Counted from the first letter of the stretch, positions 1 through 9,652 are shown. The stretch: 64,000 nucleotides of DNA from Symbiodinium natans (GCA_905221605.1 CAJNDS010002024.1:265501-329500), one strand, 5' to 3'. The notes: a model not told the origin generated them from the letters alone. Program-made: numbers and translations.

Positions 1-1104
1 AAGGGCTAAAAGGGGCTTGGGGCTAAATCTATAAGGGAAAAGAAGGCTAAACATTCGGCTTTGAAGGCTGCTTTTCGTTTTTTTATCCCCAAACAAGTTG
101 ATCTGTAGGCTACCGACTCAGCTGCTCAGCACCAAAGTTCTCAACCCCCCAGCCGCAAAACCCTCAACTCGAATCCTGTTCGGATACATGCGCCTGTGGA
201 GGTGAAGAACGTCAAAGCGTTGCCGAAGTGTCTGGGATTCTTGTCCTGGCAGACCCAGGGGCTCATCAATGTGGGGGGAGGCCTTCTGTACCTGTGGTAT
301 ATGGGGGTTTACGAAAAGTAGGGGACCCCTAAAACAGACGGAAGGTGCCCCTACTTTCGGAAACCGCCATATGGGCCCATACTCCCCCTCCCCCCTCAAA
401 AAAAAAAAAAAAACTCTCCAAGTCTTGGAAGCTATCGGTAGGTTTAGAAGTATGACAACGGTTGCGAGGTTGAACCGGTTGAACGAGACGTCAAGGTTGC
501 TGGGCTCATCCTACCCATCTCTTGCCAACCTCGCCCTGAGCCCAAAATCAGCATCCTAAACAGGATTTAGGCCTCAACTTCGTTTTCGACAAACTGGGGA
601 GAACCCATAATTCGACCCGAAGACCCGGCTCCAAAGCCGACGGCACAGCACAATTACGACTTTGCACTTGGTTGCGTTCGTCTCATACGGAAAACAAAGG
701 GTCTTCTGGCATTCGAAGGTTGAAAGTCCGGGGCACGAGCAGATCGGGAAATTGCTCTGCAGAGACCCTTTCTGCGCTCATACTTTTCCTTGCGCTTGCC
801 CCTTCCAAGAACTGTTGCCTTGCCCTTAATTCTTCTTGGTTGCACTTGGGAGGGTAGCTATGAATTAAGGTTGTTTTAGCTGCCTTATTCAGAAACCCAA
901 TGAGCCCCAAAAGGGTAAGGATCTAAAGTTAGAGTAAAGAACCACAAAGTCTTGTCGCCCCTGCCACTGCTTTCTCCGTTTTTTTTGTGCCTTGGCTGCA
1001 AGAGTACTTCCAAGAATTTCAGGGTGGACTCTTTCGGGGGTGCCAAAGGCAAGAGGCGCTATGGTAACTTTAACTCAAGCGAAACACCCTAGACTCAAAA
1101 CCCT
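1..1104. other. Gene-poor stretch at window start
   Basis: No gene is supported here. The stretch holds one short inverted-repeat element (302-369) and an A-run near 398-412. Only short overlapping ORFs occur, with no recognisable domain. Confidence 0.5.
302..369. repeat. Family F inverted-repeat element, short copy
   Basis: The left end reads GGGGGTTTACGAAAAGTAGG and the right end carries the reverse complement of the same pattern (CCTACTTTCGGAAACCGCC). Related copies lie at 33194-33300, 42092-42202 and 54867-54975. It looks like a small non-autonomous DNA element (MITE); no coding capacity. Confidence 0.6.
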
Positions 1105-1250
1105 AACCTCCTACTTCCCTAAACCCTCCTGCATCCCTAAGCCCTAAACCCTAAACCCTAAACTTCGACTTCCCTAAACCCTTAACCCCAAACTCCGACT
1201 GCCCTAAACCCTAAACTATGACTTCCCTAAACCCTAACCGCCCACTTCCC
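1105..1250. repeat. Degenerate C-strand telomeric repeats
   Basis: Broken CCCTAAA units are interrupted by short phrases such as CTTCGACTT and CTCCGACTG, which recur between units. Degeneration suggests an old interstitial array. Confidence 0.8.
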
Positions 1251-1393
1251 TAAGCACGCCTTCTCTACTTGAAGGTCCAGGTTAGTTGTAAGCAGGGTTA
1301 CAATTGCAAGCCGGCGCTGAAAAGAGCGACAACCAAGTACATCTATAGCTGAGCCGACGTATAACCGTACTTGTAATTCATCACGAACCTTCA

Positions 1394-1502
1394 CTTGGTA
1401 GCCCGGTAGCCATAATTTTGACAAAGGGGGCACCCGATTTGGGGGTTCGTTGCTTGAGGGAATCTTGTCCCAAAACAGGGACAAGGGCACGGGGCTACCA
1501 AG
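1394..1502. mobile_element. Family B introner-like element, intergenic copy
   Basis: The ends are CTTGGTAGCCC and GGGCTACCAAG, a clear terminal inverted repeat. The internal layout matches the elements that form introns 2 and 3 of the peptidase gene at 7096-8902. Flanking bases TTCA/TTCG may be a decayed 4-bp target duplication. No surrounding gene was recognised, so this copy looks intergenic. Confidence 0.7.
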
Positions 1503-1508
1503 TTCGAG

Positions 1509-1614
1509 TAGCCCTAAACCCTAAACCCTAAACCCTAAACCCTAAACCCTAAGTAATAACCGGGTTTAGGGTTTAGGGTTTAGGGTTTAGGGTCTAGGGT
1601 TTAGGGTTTAGGGT
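1509..1614. repeat. Back-to-back telomeric repeats, C then G strand
   Basis: About six CCCTAAA units are followed after ~10 bases (AGTAATAACC) by about seven TTTAGGG units. The order is opposite to a telomere-telomere fusion, which would read G-strand then C-strand. The phrase AAGTAATAACC recurs just after the array, near 1631. Confidence 0.85.
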
Positions 1615-1718
1615 CCCTAAACCCTCCAACCGAAGTAATAACCAGGGGGAACCGAGGCCTGGGTCTGCTGGTACACGGCATTGACCCACTCGTCCGGCCC
1701 CAGGGCCTCGGTGGCTGC

Positions 1719-1865
1719 GGTTTAGGGTTTAGGGTTTAGGGTTTAGGGTTTAGGGTTTAGGGTTTTTTTCTGCCACCCAGGGTTTAGGGTTTAGGGTTTG
1801 GGGTTTAGGGTTTAGGCTAGGGTTTAGGGTTTAGGGTTTAGGGTTAAGGGCTTAGGGTTTATAGG
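1719..1865. repeat. G-strand telomeric repeat cluster
   Basis: TTTAGGG units broken by a short insert containing TTTTTTCTGCCACCC (1764-1779), a fragment of the family M motif found beside other arrays. Confidence 0.85.
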
Positions 1866-1979
1866 GTTTAATAGGGTTTAATGGGGTTTGACAGGGCTTA
1901 ATAGGGTTTAATAGGCTTTATAGGGTGCAGAGTTTAAGGAGTTGAGGGTTTAGGGCTTTGGGGTATGTAGGGCTCTTTC

Positions 1980-2030
1980 CCTGAGCCCTAAACCCTAAAC
2001 CCTAAACCCTAAACCCTGAGGGTTTAGGGC
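1980..2030. repeat. Short C-to-G telomeric junction
   Basis: Four to five CCCTAAA units meet GAGGGTTTAGGG with no spacer. Confidence 0.8.
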
Positions 2031-2127
2031 TTTGGGGTATTTAGGGAGTCTAGAGATTTTTGTGAGCTCTTGCGCTTTCCGGCTTAAGGGCTCTTTGAGG
2101 GCTTAGGGTCTAAGGCTGTAAGGTTTA

Positions 2128-2236
2128 CCCTAAACCCTAAACCCTAAACCCCTAAACCCCTAAACCCCTAAACCCCTAAACCCCTAAACCCCTAAACCCC
2201 TAAACCCCTAAACCCCTAAACCCTAAAAGGTTTAAA
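2128..2236. repeat. C-strand array with 8-bp variant CCCCTAAA
   Basis: Starts with canonical CCCTAAA, switches to about nine units of the 8-bp CCCCTAAA form, then returns to canonical. The homogeneous variant block suggests local tandem amplification rather than telomerase copying of a mixed template. Confidence 0.85.
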
Positions 2237-2344
2237 AATTTCTGGCTTAGGGCGCCATGCGGGGCCCTCACCCCTATTCCCCTGCCGGGCGCAATGTGGC
2301 TCAACTTGGGGGGGGGCATTCATGGTGATGCTTGCGGTTTAATT

Positions 2345-3052
2345 ATATGAGGGTTTAGTTGAGGGTTTAGGGTTTAGGGTTTAGGGTTTAGGGCTTAGGG
2401 CTTAGGGTTTAGGGTTTAGGCTCTATCGACTTTAGGGTAAAGGATGTACTTGCTGGCTCTCTTCACCTGTTCGGAGAGAAGAAGGGACTTGTTGGCTCGT
2501 AAACCCTGAGTCCCTGTTGTTGGGGTTTCTAGGGTTTTTCTAATGGGATTTTGGGGGCTGACAGGGCTTGTAGCTATTTTATAGGCTTTGTAGAGGGTTT
2601 TATAGGAGACATATAGGGTTTCGTAGCATTTTGCTCAGGGCTTTTTAGGGTTGATAGGGCTGGTGGTAGGGTTTAGGGTTCAGGGTTGCTGATTCGAAGA
2701 GCTGAATATAAGGGTTTCCGGGGTTTGAGGGTTTGGTTTTGTTATGGCAAGGCCGGGTTTAGGGTTTAGGGTTTAGGGTTTAGGGTTTAGGGTTTAGGGT
2801 TTAGGGTTTAGGGTTTAGGGTTTAGGGGTGTCTTTGTGCGTTCCTTGGTTTAGGGTCTACAAAGCTCAGTGTCTTTGCGTGGGTTTCGTTTTAAAGGCGC
2901 TGGGCACCTCAAGGCACGGAGCCCACAAGCTCCAACTTTCGGGCCTTGGGGTTTAGGGTTTAGGGTTTAGGGTTTAGGGTTTAGGGTTTAGGGTTTAGGG
3001 TTTAGGGCTTTTCGCCACCCGACTAGCCACAGCGATGCGGGGTTTAGGGTTT
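2345..3052. repeat. Run of G-strand telomeric arrays
   Basis: Arrays at 2364-2420, 2755-2828 (about ten units) and 2949-3010 (about nine units) have the same orientation. Between them are unique stretches of about 120-335 bp with degenerate GGGTTTTATAG-like phrases. No gene is visible. Confidence 0.85.
3004..3040. repeat. Family M motif next to telomeric array
   Basis: Core CGCCACCCGACTAGCCACAG lies immediately after a TTTAGGG array. Variants occur near 1766-1779, 4890-4920, 45064-45100, 46425-46460, 54690-54735 and 62815-62855, nearly all beside telomeric repeats. Function unknown. Confidence 0.6.
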
Positions 3053-3296
3053 AAGGTTTGGGATTCCTGGTTTGTTGGTCTCAGGGCCCACCTGCGAAGC
3101 GTCGTCTTGCCGATTCAGGGCACCGAACCCTACACCCTAACACCAAACCCTAAACCCCAAACAACCCTAAACCCGAAACCCTATAAAAAACCTCGAATTT
3201 ACAATGGGCTTGCATACGGTTTTTCACGATCTAGCGGGCAGGGCCCAGAGCACACCTGAAACCGAATTCCGAAACCAACCCCCGGAGATGAGCAAC

Positions 3297-3600
3297 ACCC
3301 CAAACCCCAAACCCTAAACCCCAAACCCTAAACCCTAAAGCCCAAACCCTAAACCCCAAACCCTAAACCCCAAACCCTAAACCCCAAACCCTAAACCCCA
3401 AACCCTAAACCCTAAACCCCAAACCCTAGACCCAAAACCCCCCCAAACCTGGCAAAGCTCCCCGAGCTCGCCACGAAGGGGCCAATATGTCGACCCTGCG
3501 CTTCCCCATACCTCACGGGCTTAGGGATTTGTTTTGCCTTAGGGTTTAGGGTTTAGGGTTTGGGGTTTGGGGTTTAGGGTTTAGGATTTGGGGTTTGGGT
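3297..3600. repeat. C-array, 97-bp island, G-array
   Basis: 3297-3440 mixes CCCTAAA and CCCCAAA units. A ~97-bp unique island follows, then 3537-3600 carries TTTAGGG/TTTGGGG units. This is one instance of the recurring C-island-G layout. Confidence 0.8.
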
Positions 3601-3717
3601 TCAGGAGGGCCTTTGTTCTGTGAACCTCCAAGTCAAGTTTCTGGATCTTTGGAGGCGGCCTTGCACGTAGGGCTGAGTTGAAGGTTCGGGGGCTGTTGTA
3701 GGACGTCCTGAGAAAAT

Positions 3718-3756
3718 CCACCCCCCCCGCCCCCCCCCCCCCCCCCCCCCCCCCAC
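3718..3756. repeat. Poly-C tract
   Basis: Near-pure C run of over 30 bases broken by one G. Prone to length error in assembly. Confidence 0.9.
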
Positions 3757-3794
3757 ACACCTTTCAAACTATTGTTAAGGGATTTCTAAGGTCC

Positions 3795-4705
3795 CCTAAA
3801 CCCTAAACCCTAGTTAAACCCTAAACCCTAAACCCTGGTAAAGTCCAACCAACCCAAAGCCTATCTGCTGCTTCAGAACCAGCAGCTGCCGCCCGCCTCT
3901 TTGGAATGGCGCCGCTGTAGCGCATCTGTAGCTCGATCTCAGTGAGTGGGGTTGAACGGGGAATCTCCCTAAACCCTAAACCCTATAAACCCTATAAACC
4001 CTATAAACCTTATAAACCCTTATAAACCCTATAAACCCTAAACCCTGAACAGGGAGGAGTGTAGAGGGAGGGGCATGAAGCCAGAGCCCTGCGTCCTAAA
4101 GAAACAAAATGGCAAGGACGCCGAATTAAAAAAGGGTCGAGAACAGGGTTTTTGGGGGGTTTATGCTAGTAGAGCTATAAAGGGGGGCCATAAGGGGATC
4201 TACTAGTAGTTATTCCGACCCCTAGATTGCTAGTGCGTTTGGGCTCCTCAACATGCGCGTGCTGCAGCCGTAGCATGACAGAAGTCATGTTCAAGCAGCG
4301 AATTGGAGCCTTCTCCATGCTCGCCCTATAAGCCCTAAAGCTCCCTCTCTCTTCTTCCGCTGACTGGAGGAAGGTACCCGTAAACCCTAAACCCTAAACC
4401 CTAAACCCTAAACCCTAAACCCTAAACCCTAAACCCTAAACCCGAACCTCCTTGTGCTCCAATCGCACCCTCTCTCTGTCTCTCTCTCTTGCTCTGTCGG
4501 TCTGCCTCTCTCTCTCTCTCAAAGCAAACCCTAAGTAAGTAGGATATTCGTGCCCGTAAAAGGCTACACCAAGAGTAACCCAGGAACTTAAACCCTAGAA
4601 AAAACAGGGAATAAGGGCCTACTCTGGGTAAACAACCCTAAAAAACTCTGAACCCTGAACCCAAAAACCCTAAACAACCCTAAACCCTAAACCCTAAACC
4701 CTCAA
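3795..4705. repeat. Series of C-strand telomeric arrays
   Basis: C-strand arrays at 3795-3837, 3967-4047 (with CCCTATAAA variants), 4380-4443 (nine units) and 4660-4705. The spacers contain a CT-rich microsatellite (4470-4520) and one family D element. No gene seen. Confidence 0.8.
4548..4642. repeat. Family D inverted-repeat element, degraded
   Basis: Carries ACCAAGAGTAACC at the left and GGGCCTACTCTGGGT at the right, partly complementary ends as in the better copies at 23848-23968 and 57503-57616. Confidence 0.5.
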
Positions 4706-4825
4706 CCCTGCGTAAACGGGCCCCTTCTAGGGGCTATGGGTCATTCTCGGGCTGCAGCTCCGCCAATCCCAAGCTTATCCAAAGTTGCGAATCCTCGCGT
4801 GGCTGAGCTTCTCAGAGCTTGGGGT

Positions 4826-5485
4826 CGTTTAGGGTTTAGGGTTCAGGGTTTAGGGTGTGAGGTTTAGAGCCCAATGTTTGGGGTTTAGGGTTTTGTTTCG
4901 CCACCCGCCGCCCATCGCTCTAGGGTGGTTTAGGGGGGTTTAGAGGGCTTAGGGTTGCTGCAATGGCTTGGGATCTAGGGTTTAGGGAAGGCCTCATCAA
5001 GCAGGCGAACTCACCGCCAGAGCGACATATCCCTTACTTAGGGGATATTCCTGAAAATTGTCATGAGGATCCCAAAACCCTAAACCCTAAACCCAATATG
5101 ATTCAAGACTAAGAAAAGGATGATCTGAGAGTGACTTGACGATTACAGCAAACCCCAAAAAAGTTGGACACCTTTGTAAGGAAACATAGTGATGGGATTC
5201 CCTACACTTTACTCTTGGGGATTGAGGCTATTGAGTTTCCAACTCCCTAAACCCTTAACCCTTAACCCTTAACCCTAAACCCTAAACCCTAAACCCTAAA
5301 CCCTAAACCCAAACCCGAAACCCCAAACCCTAAACCACGCCAACTTTTTGGCTTCTACTATAGGAGTTTGCGGGCTTTGCAAGCCCGGAGCTGCAATGGA
5401 CTTTTTGAAGGAAGGGTGTAGGGTTTCGGGTTTCGGGTTTCGGGTGTAGGGTTTAGAGTTTAGGGTTTAGGGTTTAGGGTGTTTT
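4826..5485. repeat. Mixed-orientation telomeric arrays
   Basis: G-strand at 4826-4980, C-strand at 5074-5095 and 5243-5336, then G-strand at 5415-5485 that opens with a short block of the variant TTTCGGG. The last pair encloses a ~80-bp island. Confidence 0.8.
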
Positions 5486-5791
5486 TTTTTTTTTGGGTTT
5501 AGGTGTTAGGGGTAGAAAGGAGCCTGTTGAATTGGAATCTGGGTCCCTGGGTAGTTTGGGCAGTTTTATCAAACTTGGGTATTTGGAGCAGTTTATGAAC
5601 TGATCTAGTTCTACAGAAGGTTATAGAAGAACATCTTAGCAATCATTGCGGCTCTCGTATTAGCAGGGTTGGAGGGGCTTGCAATGGTTTATGATAGGGG
5701 TCATAGGTTTTTCTTGCGGCTTATAATGGTTTCTAGGCGTTTCTGACGGTTGTTGGTGGTTTCTGGGCGTCTCGGCGGGTTTAGGGAATAC

Positions 5792-6015
5792 CCCTAAACC
5801 CTAAACCCTAAACCCTAAACACTTTTTTTGCCTAGGACCCCCCCAAGGCCTGAGATGGACATGATGGCCCCGATACCAGTGCTCGGCGCAGGAGCCATCG
5901 CCTGCTTGCTGACAAGTTAGGGTTTAGGGTTTAGGGTTTAGGGTTTAGGGTTTAGGGTTTAGGGTTTAGGGTTTAGGGTTTAGGGTTTAGGGTTTAGGGT
6001 TTAGGGTTTAGGGTT
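5792..6015. repeat. C-array, 100-bp island, 13-unit G-array
   Basis: Four CCCTAAA units (5792-5820), about 100 bp of unique sequence, then about thirteen perfect TTTAGGG units (5919-6015). A clean example of a short fragment with telomere-like ends on both sides. Confidence 0.85.
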
Positions 6016-6660
6016 GTCAACACCTCTAAACCATTTTGAACCATCATAAACACCTGTAAGACCTTCTGAAACCATAAACACTGTTATACATGAACACCTG
6101 CAGAACCATGTGAAACCCCTCTGAAACCATGAACACCGTTATAAGCAGTAATAAGCCATTTCAATTTGAGAGACGCCTATCATACTGGTACTTTCTTAGG
6201 CTTCAGCATACTGCTATGGTGGGTTGGAAATAAGGTTAGATAACTGTATTATCATCGCTCATGGTACCCGTTCCTTGCAATCTGCCCACGAGGTCAGCAA
6301 CTTGAGGCATCAATCTGCCAATTCAAACTCTCGCTCACATCCTTGGGTTTCCGAGGTGTTGTTTAGGGTTTAGGGTTTAGGTGCAGTGACAGCACTGTTT
6401 AAGAAATCATTTGGTTACGGAGCAACCTGAGCCTGGCAACTTTCGGCCGGAAATGCGAAAGGATGATGACAACGACGAGGAAGAAGCATCAGACTGTTCG
6501 CTAAAGCCTAAAGCCTAAACCCTAAACCCCTTTGAACCCGGAACTCAGTGCCACTGCGAACTACAAATCCTAAACCCGAAACCCTCAACCCCAAACCCTA
6601 AACCTTCTTCGACTCATGGTGCCGGAACTACCCTCAAGTAGGGGGTTTAGGGTTTGGGGC
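6016..6660. other. No gene seen; scattered telomeric units
   Basis: Contains an iterated AACCATxTGAAAC/AACACC phrase (6020-6150), short ITRs at 6361-6380, 6500-6530 and 6568-6605, and no convincing ORF. Confidence 0.4.
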
Positions 6661-6771
6661 TACCTGGAGGTTCATGGGTGGTCAGAATTGGGGTGTGTAG
6701 GGGAACTATACTTGTAACCTTACTTAGGGTACTTATAACCCTACTTACAACTACCCACGAACCTTCAAGTA
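6661..6771. mobile_element. Family E palindromic element
   Basis: Near full-length inverted repeat: left end CTGGAGGTTCATGGG, right end the complement CCCACGAACCTTCAAG, flanked by TA. It belongs to a family with at least twenty copies in this window, typically 100-125 bp. TA flanks suggest a Tc1/mariner-like (Stowaway-type) MITE; that is inference. Confidence 0.75.
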
Positions 6772-7011
6772 ACGACACGGCGCGCATCCGTGCCTTTTGA
6801 CTCGGTCTTTTGCAAGTCGATGTTGCCCCTCAAAACGGCTATGCCATGCACGATAGGCATGTGTGCTAGCACTGAAGTAACGGAGAGGCTCCAGAAACGT
6901 GCGGCCAACCTTTGCTGGCTCAAGTGGTGCGCGTGCGGGCTTGCATTCTTTGTTGTGTGCAATGCTGGCCCGCCCAATTAAGGGGAGGACGTCTGCATCA
7001 GGCGCTTCTCC

Positions 7012-7097
7012 CTAAACCCTAAACCCTAAACCCTAAGCCCTAAACCCTAAACCCTAAACCCTAAACCCTAAACCCTTAACCCTAAACCCTAAACCCT
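7012..7097. repeat. C-strand array abutting the peptidase stop codon
   Basis: About twelve units. On the minus strand it reads TTTAGGG and begins directly at the stop codon of the peptidase gene (AAG TAG GGTTTAGGG), so the terminator overlaps the array. In sense orientation the array has GT and AG every seven bases. Confidence 0.9.
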
Positions 7098-8902
7098 ACT
7101 TGCAAAGGCTCAGAAACTCTTCGAAGCTGAGGCCAGGCTTCCCATCCCGATCCGCATCGGCGATGAGCTTCTGAAGATCCTAGGAGGGCCCTTAAAACCC
7201 TCTGAACATATTCCTAAGTAAGATCTACTCAAACCCTATAAGGGAAAGTATACCTTAAACCCCTCTGAAGATATTCCTAAGTAAGATCTGCTTGAACCCT
7301 ATAAGGGAAAGTATAAAATATCCTAAATAAGATCTACTTAAACCCTAGAAGGGAAAGTATAAAATATCCCAAAGGCCTGTCTAGGATCGAAGGGGGTCAT
7401 GAATTTCCCATTCATCATGAGGGCCAGATGCAACTCCTGAAAGTCCAAGGTGCCGCTCCCGTTCAGGTCAAACTTGTTGAAAACGCGCCGGGCTTCGCAA
7501 TCCAAGTCCAGCGCGTCGTCAGCATCAAAGCTATCATCCTTAGCAGCCCAGCAACCATACCACAACAAGGGCACCCTTTTTAAATAAGGGCACCCTTTCT
7601 GGGTTGGTTACGTACTTTATAGGGAGCCTTGAACCCCCAAAAAAAGAAGAAAAAGGGTACCACTGGGCTACCAAGATCCTTATTGCTCGGGGGCACTGGC
7701 TCCTCGTAGTCGGTGATGTCAGCTGCGTTCCCATCGCCCCGGCTGTCGTATGAGAAGTCCTGGCCGTCATCGGCATCCGGCGTGAAGTCGGTTTCCGTCA
7801 ATCCTGTAATGGTGTACATCCCGAGGAAGTTGAACTCGGGGTTGGCGATGTAGTCGTAGGGCACGTAGGCGTAGCCACGGTCGGCCCATGACTCTCCCCA
7901 GCTGTTTCGTACGATGAAGACCTGCTGTCGATCATTGTAGCCCACCTTAGTAGCCCAGTAACCAAACCATAACAACGGCACGCTTTTTTGGGGTTGGGTA
8001 TTTTATAAGGGAACCCAGAACCAACAAAAAAAGGGTAAAGGGCACCTCCGGGCTACCAAGCCACGAGGAGCATTGCGTGAAGGCCATGTTCCGCCGACTG
8101 CGGGTCACTCGGATCCGGCGTGGGAATCAGCCCACCCGGCAGAGGGCAGAAGAATTGGGCGGTGAGCTTCAGGCCAAAAACAATGGGGCTCCCCAAGGCC
8201 AATGCCTCCCTCATGCAATCGAGGTCACATGGAACCTTAGTTGTCCAGTACCTAGGGGTTTCAAAGGTTAACCTTTGGGATTTTAAGGGGAATATATTAA
8301 CCCAAAAAGGTTAAAGGTTACCTACTCTACTACTAAGGAACTTGAGTGGCGTTGGAGATTTTGTACCTCATTGCCTTGTCGAAACAAGCTAGGTCGGGCG
8401 TGTCGTTGACCCTTTCCAAGTCGAACGGCCAGTCCGCTGCCATGCATGCTCCTTTGACCTGCAAGGCAGTGATGGCGCCTCCAATCGTCATGCCCTCATC
8501 TGATGGTGCTACTTTGGTGTTCTCGCCAAACTCTTGCTGGTCCTTCTTCCGGCCAACATAGTAGATGAACAAGCGGGAGATGTCAGCGATTGTATCGCCA
8601 TGCTTCATTGCATCGCGCTTGTTGAGGTATTCATATGCACCAGCAATGGCGTTGGCGCAGCAACTGTTGCTCTGCGATTGGTCCTCAATCGCCGTCATGT
8701 ACTGGCGCAAATCTACTTTTTCACCAGGACCTCCCTCACTGCCAGCTTTGCTGAAGGAAGAGCACTTGACAGGTGCGGTTTTCTCTGGCACCATACCATA
8801 TGGGGAGAATGTCTTGCCACCTGCCGACACTTTCTTGCTCCCCAAGCGCCTGACCATGCGCAACTCCTGCCCGGCCACGGCTGGACAGCATGTGTTCCCC
8901 AT
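7096..8902 (-). CDS. Papain-like cysteine peptidase with C-terminal EF-hands (five exons)
   Basis: Spliced model, minus strand: exons 8902-8342, 8235-8065, 7945-7679, 7538-7377, 7179-7096; all introns are phase 0; product 414 aa. Residues 60-300 match the C1 papain fold: oxyanion Gln75, nucleophile Cys81 in SNSCCANA, His240 in GLHAML, Asn258 in RNSWG. Residues 357-368 form a canonical EF-hand loop (DLNGSGTLDFQE). A second, noncanonical loop near 395-408 (DADRDG...FEE) has two extra residues. Known role: proteolysis; Ca2+ control is inferred from the fusion. The N-terminus MGNTCC fits N-myristoylation plus palmitoylation, hinting at membrane attachment, and no signal peptide is seen. ATG 8902 was chosen because a DinoSL relic lies 53 bases upstream. 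Donors are GT, GT, GA, GC. Three introns are introner-like repeats. The stop lies in a telomeric array, so the 3' end may be truncated. Exon 1 could lack upstream exons. Confidence 0.85.
7180..7376 (-). repeat. Intron 4 of peptidase: ~65-bp tandem triplication
   Basis: GC-AG intron of 197 bp. It holds about three tandem copies of a ~65-bp unit containing CCTAAGTAAGATCTACTCAA and CCCTATAAGGGAAAGTAT. The 3' end (minus) resembles sequence at 28300-28335. Splice sites were set by frame: the joined exons keep the EF-hand reading frame. Confidence 0.7.
7539..7675 (-). mobile_element. Intron 3 = family B introner element
   Basis: On the plus strand the element runs from CTTAGCAGCCC to GGGCTACCAAG, flanked by the direct repeat ATC (7536-7538 and 7676-7678). 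The intron is 7539-7678: the GA donor lies in the duplicated target and the AG acceptor in the element's terminal CTAAG. This is the expected layout when a transposon insertion becomes an intron. Confidence 0.8.
7946..8060 (-). mobile_element. Intron 2 = family B introner element
   Basis: Ends CTTAGTAGCCC and GGGCTACCAAG, with a perfect 4-bp duplication CCAC at 7942-7945 and 8061-8064. The intron is 7946-8064. The GT donor is read from the duplicated target on the minus strand and the AG acceptor from the element end. It splits the protein between the His240 and Asn258 motifs. Confidence 0.85.
8236..8337 (-). mobile_element. Intron 1 = family A introner element
   Basis: A 102-bp element bounded by CTTAG and CTAAG, flanked by the direct repeat GAAC (8232-8235 and 8338-8341). 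The intron is 8236-8341 with GT donor inside the duplication and AG from the element. Five other copies lie at 18270-18372, 34833-34933, 36638-36739, 36904-37005 and 54347-54445, each with its own short duplication. Confidence 0.9.
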
Positions 8903-8954
8903 CCTTTGGGTGCTGGACTATATGCCCGGCCACTGGATCTCAAACCACGAAATA

Positions 8955-8974
8955 CTTTCAGCCAAAATAGCTTG
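8955..8974 (-). promoter_or_regulatory. Relic dinoflagellate spliced leader in 5' leader
   Basis: On the minus strand AGCTATTTTGGCTGAAAG matches the 3' part of the conserved DinoSL (AGCCATTTTGGCTCAAG) with one mismatch over the first 13 bases and drift at the end. It sits 53 bases upstream of the peptidase ATG, in sense orientation. Known from other dinoflagellates: such relics mark genes re-inserted from trans-spliced mRNA. Confidence 0.65.
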
Positions 8975-9069
8975 CAATCTCAGCGGTGGCAGTGGCGTCG
9001 AGTAATTTGGGGCGCTAAAAACCCTACAATATAAAGCCTTTTGAACCTGGAAGCTGCTTCATGCCAGGG

Positions 9070-9587
9070 CCCTAAACCCTAAACCCTAAACCCTCGGAGC
9101 AACAGCCACACCCAGAAGAGCGCCTAGGGGTTGCAGAAGCCAGCATCTTGGGTTCTTAAGGGAGGGGGTTCAAGGGGGGTATGTAACCCAAGGCTCCCAA
9201 CCCGCCTCCCTTAAGAACCCTATAACCTGAACCATTTGCTTCAGAACCAGGCAAAAAAACTCTTCTCCCAACCCCCTCCCTTAAGAACCCTATAACCTAA
9301 AAAAAATGAACCCGCCCAAAAAAACAATATTCTTGCAACGAGCGCCTGATGGTGACGATGGACCTTTCGCCTCGATGGTGCTTCGGAGGGACACTTTCGA
9401 AGATTTGTCTACGAGGCCCGAAGCCCCAAATCGTTTTAAAAAACCCTAAACCCTAAACCCTAAACCCTAAACCCTAAACCCTAAACCCTAAACCCTAAAC
9501 CCCGAGCTGAAAACGGCCCTACAGTTGAGTTGAAAAAGAAGCCAAAGAAGAGGCATGGCGTAAACCCTAAACCCTAAACCCTAAACC
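9070..9587. repeat. Telomeric arrays and degraded repeats
   Basis: C-strand ITRs at 9070-9093, 9441-9501 (nine units) and 9562-9587. Between them, 9150-9310 repeats the phrase CTCCCTTAAGAACCCTATAA twice. No gene found. Confidence 0.7.
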
Positions 9588-9652
9588 GTGCTTTGGGAGC
9601 CCGGATGGGTAGTATTCAGGGCTGAGAAACGGGCGATCAAGGGGCGGGCCGG

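Noticed and set aside
1609-1627. Telomere-telomere fusion point (TTTAGGG meeting CCCTAAA)
   Set aside because: Only about two C-strand units follow the G-array, and the dominant order across the window is the opposite (C then G), so fusion is not the general explanation.
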